A DNA stretch of 9,024 nt from DATEPR01 sp036503065 (GCA_036503065.1 DASXXM010000040.1:1-9024); one strand, 5' to 3'. Shown: positions 1 to 7,228, counted from the stretch's first letter. The notes: a model not told the origin generated them from the sequence alone. Translations and numbers: made by a program.

Positions 1-578
1 TGGCGCGGGCACTGGCCAGCGGCGCCACCGTGCTGCTCGCCGACGAACCCACCAGTGGACTGGACCAGAACGAGTCCGGCGCCGTGCTGGCCGTGCTGGA
101 CCGGGCGCGCGCCGAACTGGGCGTCACCGTACTGCTGGTCACCCGGGACGCCGCCGTGATCCGGAAGGCCTGCGACGACGTCGCCGTGCTGGACGGCGGC
201 CGGGTGGTGGAACACGGCTCGCTGCTGGACCTGGCCACCGATCTGGACAGCTGGACCGCGAGCGCAGTGCTGCCACCCGTGCACCCCGGCCTGACCGCGG
301 CCGCCAAAACCGCGCTCACCGCCCGGTACGACCGGGTGGCCGACGTGGTGCTGGTGGGCTTCGCCACGGTCGGCGCGCTGCTGCCCGAGGCGGCCAGCCG
401 GTTCGGGGCCGAGATCGCCGTCGTCGGCGGTGGGCTCACCCGCCTCGGGGACACACCGGTGGCGCGGTTCCAGGTGGGGCTGACCGGCGAACGTGCCGAC
501 AGCGCGCTGGCCTGGATCGCCGACCGGGGTGGCGTGGTGCACCGGACACCGACCGGGCCGCAGGTGGTAGCCGCCTGA
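1..578 (+). CDS. metN: Methionine-type ABC importer ATPase (MetN-like), 3' end only
   Basis: This is the C-terminal part of the ATPase subunit of a D-methionine/L-methionine importer; it would sit on the inner face of the membrane with a MetI permease and MetQ binding protein. The first complete codon is at base 3, so the Walker A and LSGGQ motifs lie outside the window. Visible are the Walker B motif VLLADEP with its catalytic Glu (30-50), the D-loop SGLD, and, from about base 300, an extension ending in GGVVHR that fits the NIL regulatory domain of MetN, which binds methionine for feedback inhibition. One oddity is clear: the switch (H-loop) His of the usual THE/THD motif is Arg (TRD, codon 144-146). 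The next gene, ispE, starts 45 bases downstream from its own promoter. Another NIL-bearing importer ATPase is possible, but MetN is the usual carrier of this domain. Confidence 0.8.
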   Translation, partial: ARALASGATVLLADEPTSGLDQNESGAVLAVLDRARAELGVTVLLVTRDAAVIRKACDDVAVLDGGRVVEHGSLLDLATDLDSWTASAVLPPVHPGLTAAAKTALTARYDRVADVVLVGFATVGALLPEAASRFGAEIAVVGGGLTRLGDTPVARFQVGLTGERADSALAWIADRGGVVHRTPTGPQVVAA

Positions 579-611
579 CGATGGGCGGTGGGGCGCATCT
601 TCTGCGTTCCG

Positions 612-617
612 TAGGCT
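612..617 (+). promoter_or_regulatory. Leaderless -10 box (TAGGCT) of ispE
   Basis: TAGGCT fits the actinobacterial TANNNT -10 consensus. It ends 6 bases before the GTG at 624, which places the expected transcription start at or beside the start codon, so the mRNA should be leaderless. No Shine-Dalgarno sequence is visible before the start. No good -35 hexamer is seen at 16-18 base spacing. The same hexamer occurs at nearly the same distance before the acyl-ligase gene at 7229. Confidence 0.55.
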
Positions 618-623
618 CGTGGT

Positions 624-1589
624 GTGCTTGCCGTCGTTCCACCACCGGTGACCGTTCGTGTGCCCGCCAAGGTCAACCTGCATCTGGCCGTTGGCGACCG
701 TCGCGGGGACGGTTATCACGACCTGACCACCGTGTTCCAGGCGCTGTCGCTGACCGACGAGGTCGTGGTGGCCGCCACCGACGAACCCGGCGTCGAGGTC
801 ACCGGCGAGGGCGCGGCCGCGGTGCCGGCCGGGGTGGACAACCTGGCGTGGCGGGCCGTCGAGGCGTTGGCCGAACACGCGGGCCGGGACCTCGCGGAGA
901 GCCGGATCAGGGTGTTGATCCGCAAGACCATCCCGGTGGCGGGCGGCATGGCGGGCGGCAGCGCGGACGCGGCCGCGGCGCTGGTGGGCCTGGCCACGCT
1001 GTGGAAACTGGAGATGGCGCGGGACGAACTGGCCATGGTCGCCGCCAGGCTGGGCAGCGACGTGCCGTTCCTGTTGCACGGCGGCACCGCGTTGGGCACC
1101 GGCCGGGGAGAGCAGTTGGTGCCGGTGCTGGCGCGGCACACGTTCCACTGGGTGCTCGCGTTCGACCGCGCGGGCCTGCGCACCCCGGACGTTTTCGGCG
1201 AGCTGGACCGGTTGCGCGACGAGGGCCGCTCGTCCCGGCTCGGCGCGGTCGAGCCGGTGCTGGAGGCGTTGGCGTCCGGCGATCCGCGTCAGTTGGCGCT
1301 GTTGCTGGGCAACGACCTGCAGGCCGCCGCCGTGTCGCTGCGGCCGGGACTGCGGCGGACGTTACGGGCCGGGGTGGACGCGGGCGCGTTGGCGGGCCTG
1401 GTCAGCGGGTCCGGGCCGACGTGTGCGTTCCTCTGCGCGGACGGCGAGCGCGCGGTGCGGGTGGCGGCGTCACTGGCCGGGGCGGGCGTGTGCCGGACGG
1501 TGCGGGTGGCGCAGGGGCCGGTGCCGGGCGCGCGGGTGGTCAACGTCGACGAGGCACCGCGGCCCGTGCCGCCCGAGGTGCACGCCTGA
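624..1589 (+). CDS. ispE: 4-diphosphocytidyl-2-C-methyl-D-erythritol kinase (IspE)
   Basis: IspE is a cytoplasmic GHMP kinase that phosphorylates the 2-hydroxyl of CDP-methylerythritol with ATP, the fourth step of the MEP route to isopentenyl diphosphate. The 321 residues match the usual size. The N-terminal motif PAKVNLHL contains the conserved Lys16; the glycine-rich ATP loop PVAGGMAGGSADA is at 104-116; the catalytic Asp146 lies in LGSDVPF; and the C-terminal GHMP motif VSGSGPT is at 260-266. All key motifs are intact. The GTG at 624 is chosen because it gives the short N-terminus normal for IspE and lies 6 bases after a TAGGCT box. The stop codon overlaps the next start (TGATG), so the ABC-F gene is probably translated by coupling. 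In many actinobacteria ispE follows ksgA; here it follows a metN-like gene. Confidence 0.96.
   Translation: MLAVVPPPVTVRVPAKVNLHLAVGDRRGDGYHDLTTVFQALSLTDEVVVAATDEPGVEVTGEGAAAVPAGVDNLAWRAVEALAEHAGRDLAESRIRVLIRKTIPVAGGMAGGSADAAAALVGLATLWKLEMARDELAMVAARLGSDVPFLLHGGTALGTGRGEQLVPVLARHTFHWVLAFDRAGLRTPDVFGELDRLRDEGRSSRLGAVEPVLEALASGDPRQLALLLGNDLQAAAVSLRPGLRRTLRAGVDAGALAGLVSGSGPTCAFLCADGERAVRVAASLAGAGVCRTVRVAQGPVPGARVVNVDEAPRPVPPEVHA
1575..1580 (+). promoter_or_regulatory. Shine-Dalgarno site of the ABC-F gene inside ispE
   Basis: GAGGTG lies 8 bases before the ATG at 1589, within the last codons of ispE. With the TGATG overlap it fixes the start of the ABC-F gene, although the reading frame stays open far upstream. 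Confidence 0.6.
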
Positions 1590-3340
1590 TGGCCAATCTG
1601 GTCAACCTGGAGTCCGTGCACAAGAGCTACGGCGTCCGGCCGTTGCTCGACGGCGTGTCGCTCGGCGTCGGTGACACCGACCGGATCGGCGTCGTCGGCC
1701 TCAACGGCGGCGGCAAGACGACACTGCTGGAACTGCTCGCCGGGATCGTGCCGCCGGACGACGGCCGGATCAGCAGAACACGCGACCTGCGCCTCGCCGT
1801 GGTCACCCAACGGTCCGAATTGGACGATGCGGTTACCGTGCGGCAGGCCGTGATCGACCCGCTCGGCACGTCGGCGGAACACGAGTGGGCGGCCGAGCCC
1901 CGGGTGCGCGGCGTGCTGAACGGCCTGGGCATCGGCGACCTGGAGGCCACCGTCGGCACCATGTCCGGCGGCGAGCGACGCCGGGTCGCACTGGCCGCGG
2001 CGCTGGTGCGCGATCTGGACCTGCTGGTACTGGACGAGCCGACCAACCACCTGGACGTGGAAGGCGTGCGCTGGCTGGCCGACCACCTGCTGGCCCGGCG
2101 GTGCGCGCTGGTCGTCGTCACGCACGACAGGTGGTTCCTGGACACGGTCTGCACGCGGACGTGGGAGGTCGCGAACGGCCGCGTCGAGCAGTACGACGGC
2201 GGCTATGCCGACTGGGTGTTCGCCAGGGCGGAACGGGTTCGGCTGGCCGACGCCATGGAGGAGCGGCGACGCAACCTGGCCCGCAAGGAACTGGCCTGGC
2301 TGCAGCGCGGCGCGCGGGCCCGCACGTCCAAGCCGCGCTACCGGGTGCAGGCCGCGGAGGACCTGATCGCCGACGTGCCGGCGCCGAGGGACACGGTCGA
2401 ACTCGTGTCGTTCGCCAAGCGGCGGCTGGGCAAGACGGTGCTGGAACTGGAGAACACCGGCCTGGCCGTCGGCGGCCGCACGTTGCTGGACCACGTCACG
2501 TGGCGGATCGGCCCCGGCGACCGCATCGGGCTGGTCGGCATCAACGGGTCCGGCAAGACGACGCTGCTGCGCCTGCTGACCGGTGAGCTGGCGCCCGAGA
2601 CCGGGCGGCTGGTGACCGGCCAGACCGTGCGGCTGGCGTACCTGACGCAGGAACTCCAGGACCTGCCCGAACACCTGCGGGTGCTGGAGGCGGTCGAGGA
2701 GATCGCCGGCCGCGTGACGCTGGGCAAGCAGGACCTGTCAGCGTCCCAACTGGCCGAACGCTTCGGCTTCCCCCCGTCCCGCCAGTGGACCCCGGTCGCC
2801 GACCTGTCCGGCGGCGAACGGCGGCGGCTGCAGCTGACCCGACTGCTGATGGACGAGCCGAACGTGCTGCTGCTCGACGAACCAACGAACGACCTGGACA
2901 TCGACACGCTGCAGCAGCTGGAAGACCTGCTGGATTCCTGGGCCGGCACGATGGTGGTCGTCTCGCACGACCGCTACCTGGTGGAACGCGTCTGCGACAC
3001 GGTGGTCGCGCTACTGGGCGACGGCCGGATCACCCACCTGGTCGGTGGCATCGACGAGTACCTGCGGCGCCTGACCGAGACCCAACCGGTGGTCGTGGCC
3101 GCCGGGCCGACCGTGGTGTCCGATGCGGCCGAGAAGCGCAACGCCAGGAAGACGCTGGCGCGCCTGGAACGCCGAATGGAAACGCTCGGTATCCGGATCA
3201 AGACCCTGAACGAGGAAATGGCGGCCGCGGGCGCCGACGCCGACCGACTCACCGAGCTGGACGCCCAACTGCGGGCCGTACGCGGCGAACACGACGAACT
3301 CGAAGAAGAATGGCTGGCTGTCGCCGATTTGGTCGATTGA
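1589..3340 (+). CDS. ABC-F family ATPase (Uup/Ettra-like, two ABC domains)
   Basis: This 583-residue protein has two tandem ABC domains and no membrane segment, the layout of ABC-F proteins, which act on the ribosome (translation factors, antibiotic protection) rather than in transport. Domain 1 has Walker A G37-T45 (GLNGGGKTT), signature MSGGERRR at 125-132, Walker B LLVLDEPTNHLD at 145-156 and switch His179. The inter-domain linker with ELAWLQRGARARTSK starts near residue 234. Domain 2 has Walker A GINGSGKTT at 317-325, signature LSGGE at 406-410, Walker B VLLLDEPTNDLD at 426-437 and His460. A charged C-terminal coiled coil runs from about 515 to the end, as in Uup. Both catalytic Glu are present, so both sites look active. 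The start overlaps the ispE stop and has a Shine-Dalgarno site. I cannot separate a housekeeping Uup-like role from resistance; the housekeeping setting favours the former. Confidence 0.93.
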   Translation: MANLVNLESVHKSYGVRPLLDGVSLGVGDTDRIGVVGLNGGGKTTLLELLAGIVPPDDGRISRTRDLRLAVVTQRSELDDAVTVRQAVIDPLGTSAEHEWAAEPRVRGVLNGLGIGDLEATVGTMSGGERRRVALAAALVRDLDLLVLDEPTNHLDVEGVRWLADHLLARRCALVVVTHDRWFLDTVCTRTWEVANGRVEQYDGGYADWVFARAERVRLADAMEERRRNLARKELAWLQRGARARTSKPRYRVQAAEDLIADVPAPRDTVELVSFAKRRLGKTVLELENTGLAVGGRTLLDHVTWRIGPGDRIGLVGINGSGKTTLLRLLTGELAPETGRLVTGQTVRLAYLTQELQDLPEHLRVLEAVEEIAGRVTLGKQDLSASQLAERFGFPPSRQWTPVADLSGGERRRLQLTRLLMDEPNVLLLDEPTNDLDIDTLQQLEDLLDSWAGTMVVVSHDRYLVERVCDTVVALLGDGRITHLVGGIDEYLRRLTETQPVVVAAGPTVVSDAAEKRNARKTLARLERRMETLGIRIKTLNEEMAAAGADADRLTELDAQLRAVRGEHDELEEEWLAVADLVD

Positions 3341-3410
3341 ACGACTGGACGAATTCTGGACAGAACCAGCGTTCCGTAGTCGGCTGACGACCGAACGTGT
3401 TAACTGCCCT

Positions 3411-3416
3411 TACCGT
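3411..3416 (+). promoter_or_regulatory. Possible -10 box (TACCGT) of the NTPase/binding-protein pair
   Basis: The 111-base gap 3341-3451 separates the ABC-F gene from the NTPase gene. TACCGT fits TANNNT and would give a leader of roughly 30 bases carrying the Shine-Dalgarno site. A CTGACG hexamer lies at 3384-3389, but its 21-base spacing is too long for a standard -35. Otherwise the gap holds only a CTGGAC direct repeat (3345-3350 and 3356-3361) and a GTTAAC palindrome (3399-3404). No convincing terminator for the upstream gene is seen. Confidence 0.25.
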
Positions 3417-3433
3417 GCCGTGGGAGGGACGCT

Positions 3434-3440
3434 GGGGAGG
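3434..3440 (+). promoter_or_regulatory. Shine-Dalgarno site of the NTPase gene
   Basis: GGGGAGG lies 11 bases before the ATG at 3452, slightly far but strong. No in-frame start codon lies closer upstream, so it supports the chosen start. Confidence 0.5.
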
Positions 3441-3451
3441 GCCGTGGATTC

Positions 3452-5497
3452 ATGACCGCTGCGCACATGTTCGTGCGCCAGATGCTGTGGCGGCCCGCTG
3501 GCGCGCGCCGGACTCCCGAGCCGGTCATCGCGCTGCTCGGTCCACTCGGCGCCGGCAAGACCCATACGCTGCGCGCGATATCGCACGAGTGCGACAGCAC
3601 GATCGTGCATGCCCTGCTCGACTTCGCGAATCCCAGGGGCATCGATCCGTTCGCGGCGGTGGGCTTCGTCGCGTTCGAGATGATGCGCACCTGGCGGAAC
3701 CTGCCCAAGGACCCGACGTTCCACCGGGTCGGGCTGTCCCTGCTGGCACTGAACGAAGTGCTGCCCGAGAACCGGAACGCGGCCCGCGCCAAGATCGCGC
3801 AGTTGATCGCGGAGTACGTGAAGGACACCAGGGAAGGCCGCCGCGCGGTGCGGGTCGCGGACGTGGCGAACGCCTCGGTCCGGTTCGCCCTCGGCGTGAC
3901 CGGGATCGGCGCGACACCGCAGGGCCAGGCGGTTCAGGCGGTCTACGAGCAGGCCAAGCCCGCCATTGCCGACCTGCTACAGGGATCCGCGCGGCGGCTG
4001 GCTCTCGGTCGCTCGGAGCGCTGGCTGGCCGAGTTGCTCGAGGACGCCACACTGGTCGACTCGCTGATCACGTTGAGCCGTCGCCGGCATGAGCCGCTGC
4101 ACCACCTGATGAGCGCGCTGCTGGCCGATCTGGCCGACAACGCCGCCCGGCGGACCATCCCGGTCGCGAAGTGCCGATGCCTTGTCCCGCGCGATGTCCA
4201 CGAGCACGAGCATGCCTGGGTGCTGCTGGTCGACAATGCCGACAACGACAGCGGGCAACAGTTCCTGGCCGCGCTGGTCCAGGCCCGCCAGCAACGGGTG
4301 AACGTGGGTCCCGACCGCGAGCCGGACCACGATCCGCTGCTCGTGGTCACCGCTGTCGACCAGTGGACGGCCGCCTGGGGCCACTGGTGGCAGCGGCCGT
4401 GGCAGGCCGAACCGGATTCCCCGCCACGACAACGGATTCCGCTGCTCTCCACGGCGAGTTTCGACCAGTGGACCCACGCCCACGGTGTCGCCAACGCCGT
4501 CGCCTGGTACCCGGTGTGGCTGGACCCGCCGGATTCCGGCGAGACCGCCCAGGTGCCTACGGGGTGGGCCGATGACGCGTTCGGTGCTGTCGTCCGTCGG
4601 CTGTCCGGTGACCTGCCGGCCGCGGCGAAGGAGATCGGCGAGCAGTTCATGACGCACCCGTCCGCCGCCGACTTCGCGTCGGGCGTCCGGTCTCTGCTGT
4701 TCGACGACGTACCGGAGAATGCGTTGTGGCAGCGGGCACTGCGCGCGAACCTGCCGGACGACCTGCTCGTGCGGGCGCTGTGGCGGGTGGTGCCCGACGC
4801 CGTCGCGGTGGCCTGCCGTCTCGTCGAGCCCGGCGCAACGGACGATCTCGACCCGGCCACGTTCCCCGAAGCGGCGCGCACCCTGCGGCTGCTGCGGACG
4901 AACCTGTGGATCAGCACGTTCGCGGCACGCCCGTCCCGCCTGTGGTCTGTCGGCAACGGCGACGCGGCACATCCGGCGGTGCTGCACCCCTGGCTGGTGC
5001 GCTGCCTGCTCGCCGGCCTGGCCGCGGAGAGTGCCGCGGCCGAGCGTCGCAGCGGCGCGTGGACCTGGCACAGCCTGTTCACCGGTCTATCCGAAGTAGA
5101 CAGTGTCGGACCCGGACTGTACTACCAGCTGGCGAGCGACCGGTTCGACGACGTGGTCGCGGGGCTGGTCGAGCGGTTCGTCGCCGACGACCACCGGACG
5201 TGGGTCCGCCTGCTCGACTACGTGACCGGCGCGCCGTGCCGCTGGCCCGCCCTGGAATCGACCAAGAAGTCCGTCGCCCGGCTGGTACCGGACGACCAGC
5301 CGGGTCGTACCCCGGTGCAAGCGCCGGTCGCCAATCTGGTCGCCCTGCTGTGGTTGTGCCGCGATCCGCTGACCGTGCCGAACCAGGACGACGACTGGGA
5401 CACCAAGATCCACGCCAGCTTCATCCGTCTGATCGGCGTTTCGACCCGCGCGGACACCAGCGCCCTTGAGGAGGCCGCCGAGCAGTTCACGCACTGA
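3452..5497 (+). CDS. P-loop NTPase of unrecognised family, paired with an extracytoplasmic binding protein
   Basis: I do not recognise this 681-residue protein. It has a clear Walker A motif, GPLGAGKT at 30-37, after a short N-terminus, and a likely Walker B strand WVLLVDNAD with Asp261 (residues 256-264). A following strand LLVVTAVD (296-303) suits the sensor strand of an AAA/STAND-like core. About 220 mainly helical residues separate Walker A from Walker B. A Trp-rich stretch, with W305, W309, W312, W313 and W317, follows the sensor strand, and DQWT occurs at 303-306 and 338-341. The last 300 residues look helical and may form a repeat or partner-binding region. There is no signal peptide and no convincing membrane helix, so it should be cytoplasmic. 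The binding-protein gene follows after 38 bases on the same strand, which implies an operon. ABC signature motifs are absent, so it is not a transporter ATPase. A STAND- or KAP-like signalling or defence NTPase is the closest guess. Confidence 0.85.
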   Translation: MTAAHMFVRQMLWRPAGARRTPEPVIALLGPLGAGKTHTLRAISHECDSTIVHALLDFANPRGIDPFAAVGFVAFEMMRTWRNLPKDPTFHRVGLSLLALNEVLPENRNAARAKIAQLIAEYVKDTREGRRAVRVADVANASVRFALGVTGIGATPQGQAVQAVYEQAKPAIADLLQGSARRLALGRSERWLAELLEDATLVDSLITLSRRRHEPLHHLMSALLADLADNAARRTIPVAKCRCLVPRDVHEHEHAWVLLVDNADNDSGQQFLAALVQARQQRVNVGPDREPDHDPLLVVTAVDQWTAAWGHWWQRPWQAEPDSPPRQRIPLLSTASFDQWTHAHGVANAVAWYPVWLDPPDSGETAQVPTGWADDAFGAVVRRLSGDLPAAAKEIGEQFMTHPSAADFASGVRSLLFDDVPENALWQRALRANLPDDLLVRALWRVVPDAVAVACRLVEPGATDDLDPATFPEAARTLRLLRTNLWISTFAARPSRLWSVGNGDAAHPAVLHPWLVRCLLAGLAAESAAAERRSGAWTWHSLFTGLSEVDSVGPGLYYQLASDRFDDVVAGLVERFVADDHRTWVRLLDYVTGAPCRWPALESTKKSVARLVPDDQPGRTPVQAPVANLVALLWLCRDPLTVPNQDDDWDTKIHASFIRLIGVSTRADTSALEEAAEQFTH

Positions 5498-5524
5498 ACG
5501 GCCGGTCTCGTCCATTTCTTCGCC

Positions 5525-5530
5525 AAGGAG
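5525..5530 (+). promoter_or_regulatory. Shine-Dalgarno site of the binding-protein gene
   Basis: AAGGAG lies 5 bases before the ATG at 5536. It fixes the start so that the protein begins with a basic segment followed by one membrane helix. The 38-base gap after the NTPase stop shows no promoter or terminator. Confidence 0.75.
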
Positions 5531-5535
5531 CGGTC

Positions 5536-7191
5536 ATGTGGAGATGGTTGACCCAGCACTTTCCCAGGCTGTCGATGTCGGTACGCCGGCATCCCTTGCG
5601 CGCCGGCGTGATCGTTGTCGTCGTGCTGGCCTGCGTCGTCGCCCTCATCATCGTCGTGCCTCCCCTGGTGTCCCGGCCGCCGTGCGGACCGGGCATGTCC
5701 GCCAGTGGTGACGCCTGTGTCGGTGTCGACCTGGCCAGCGGGCCGATCGCCAAGGGCGAACCGGCCGAGATGGGTGCGCTGGAGGCCGATATCAAGGCCA
5801 ACAACGACATCAGGACCAGTGACGGCCAGCCGTCACAGGACTACATCTCGATCGTGCTGCTACTGAACTTCTCGCCGATCGCCGGCATCGACACGCAGTC
5901 CTATTCGGACATCTACTCGGACGTCGATGGCGCCATCACCGCGGCGTGGCGGGCCAACCACACCGCCGCCGTGCAGGGCAGCCTGCCGAAGGTCAAGTTG
6001 TTCCTGGGCAACATGGGCAGCCAGTACGCGCACTGGTCCGACGCCGTCGACCAGATCGCGGCCAACGCGGCGGCGAACCACATCACGTCAGTGATCGGCC
6101 TCGGCGAGAGCACCGACGCGACCAGGGCCGCTGCCGCGCGGATCGTGGACAGGGCGCACCTACCGGTGATCGGCGCGACGGTGACCGGCGACACCATGAA
6201 CTTCTATCCCGGCTCCACCAGGCGCGACAACGGTTTCTTCCGCGTCTCGCCGACGAACACGGACACCGTCGCCGTCGCGACGCGGTACATCGCGAGCATC
6301 CAGCGCGACCAGACGCACGTCGCGATCGTGCAGGACAACGTTCCCGGCGACGATTACAACCAGACGCTCGCCACGGCCGCCGACAACGACATGCCAGCGG
6401 CCCACCAGTTCCCGTTCACATCGCCCGCCACCCTGCCAGCAGGCATCAAACGCAGCCAGGAGCTCATCCAGCAGTTCTCCTTCCTGGACCAGAACATCTG
6501 CTCCGTCGCGCCGACGGTGATCTACTTCGCCGGCCGCGGCGCGGATCTCGGCCCGTTCGTGCAGACGTGGACGCAAGCCGGCACGCCGTGCGCCAACGGG
6601 CAGCTGACGATCATCACCGGCGACGACGGCGGGTCGGCCATCGACGATCCCGCCCTGCACCAGGCGGTCCGCGCCGGCATAACAGTGCTGTTCACCGCCG
6701 TGGCCACCGCGGACCAATGGGGTCCGTGCCCGGCGCCGGGCGTCCAGCTCAGCCCCGATCAGGCCAGCTACGACACGTTCCAGGCGGCTTTCACCGGCCA
6801 GCCTGATGTCTGCACGCATCTGCGCGTGACCGCGGACGACGGTGCCGCCCCATTGTCCTTCGGGCTGCCGGACCTGCGCAGCGGCGATGCCATCCTGACC
6901 CAGGACGCCGGGTTCGCCGCGATCACCGCGGCGCGCCGTGCCGACCGGGCCGCCGACACCGGCGACGGCGGCCTCGTGGTGCGCGATCCCTACTCGCAGG
7001 TCGGGCTCATCGAGGAGATGCGGTGCACCAACGCCGTCCAGGGCGCCAGCGGGCTGATCCAGTTCAGCCAGAACCCGGCGAACTACGGCAACCCGATCGC
7101 CAAACCGGTGCCGGTGGTCCAGATCAACGCCGACGGGACGACGAGGACCCTGTCTGCCGTGCCGGGCGCCGACTCGGCCGTGACCTGCTGA
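5536..7191 (+). CDS. Membrane-anchored type-1 periplasmic-binding-fold protein (LivJ-like), orphan
   Basis: This 551-residue protein starts with a basic cytoplasmic tail (RRHPLR before residue 23), then one hydrophobic helix at about 23-45, then an extracytoplasmic part. Fold cues of the branched-chain amino acid/receptor-type binding family are the opening strand YISIVLLLNF (103-112), VIGLGES (186-192), LPVIGATVTGD (209-219), FFRVSP (from 234), a HVAIV strand near 261, VIYFAGR (328-334) and LTIITGDDG (357-365). It is larger than a typical LivJ (about 370 residues), with an added N-terminal Cys-containing segment. Eight Cys lie outside the membrane and could form disulfides; one more is inside the helix. 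The helix continues past that Cys, so an uncleaved anchor is more likely than a lipoprotein. No permease gene is adjacent. The ligand is unknown. The likely partner is the NTPase encoded upstream. Confidence 0.85.
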   Translation: MWRWLTQHFPRLSMSVRRHPLRAGVIVVVVLACVVALIIVVPPLVSRPPCGPGMSASGDACVGVDLASGPIAKGEPAEMGALEADIKANNDIRTSDGQPSQDYISIVLLLNFSPIAGIDTQSYSDIYSDVDGAITAAWRANHTAAVQGSLPKVKLFLGNMGSQYAHWSDAVDQIAANAAANHITSVIGLGESTDATRAAAARIVDRAHLPVIGATVTGDTMNFYPGSTRRDNGFFRVSPTNTDTVAVATRYIASIQRDQTHVAIVQDNVPGDDYNQTLATAADNDMPAAHQFPFTSPATLPAGIKRSQELIQQFSFLDQNICSVAPTVIYFAGRGADLGPFVQTWTQAGTPCANGQLTIITGDDGGSAIDDPALHQAVRAGITVLFTAVATADQWGPCPAPGVQLSPDQASYDTFQAAFTGQPDVCTHLRVTADDGAAPLSFGLPDLRSGDAILTQDAGFAAITAARRADRAADTGDGGLVVRDPYSQVGLIEEMRCTNAVQGASGLIQFSQNPANYGNPIAKPVPVVQINADGTTRTLSAVPGADSAVTC

Positions 7192-7215
7192 CCTGCCTTG
7201 GCGCGGGTGGGTGGA

Positions 7216-7221
7216 TAGGCT
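7216..7221 (+). promoter_or_regulatory. Leaderless -10 box (TAGGCT) of the acyl-ligase gene
   Basis: TAGGCT ends 7 bases before the ATG at 7229, so transcription should begin at the start codon. There is no Shine-Dalgarno site before that ATG. An in-frame GTG at 7211 lies upstream of the box and would not be in such a transcript, so 7229 is preferred. TTGGCG at 7198-7203 is -35-like but only 12 bases away. Confidence 0.6.
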
Positions 7222-7228
7222 CCGGGGT

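Noticed and set aside
581..1588. Long open frame running in phase into the ABC-F gene, suggesting a much larger N-terminus
   Set aside because: Its translation is Arg/Gly-rich and repetitive, as expected from an alternate frame of GC-rich DNA. It overlaps all of ispE, which has every kinase motif, and the ABC-F start at 1589 has a Shine-Dalgarno site.
1289..2674. 461-codon open frame on the minus strand
   Set aside because: It lies antisense to ispE and the ABC-F gene, shows no recognisable motif, and is explained by the scarcity of stop codons in high-GC DNA.
3351..3370. Small inverted repeats (TTCTG/CAGAA and CTGG/CCAG) after the ABC-F gene as a terminator
   Set aside because: Stems are only 4-5 base pairs and mutually exclusive, and no T run follows.
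5620..5640. Lipoprotein signal (LAC at residues 31-33) in the binding protein
   Set aside because: The residue two before Cys is Leu, which is unusual for a lipobox, and the hydrophobic helix continues about 12 residues past the Cys, which fits an uncleaved anchor better.
7211..7228. Earlier GTG start for the acyl ligase (six more residues)
   Set aside because: It would begin upstream of the TAGGCT box and has no Shine-Dalgarno site; the ATG at 7229 fits a leaderless transcript.
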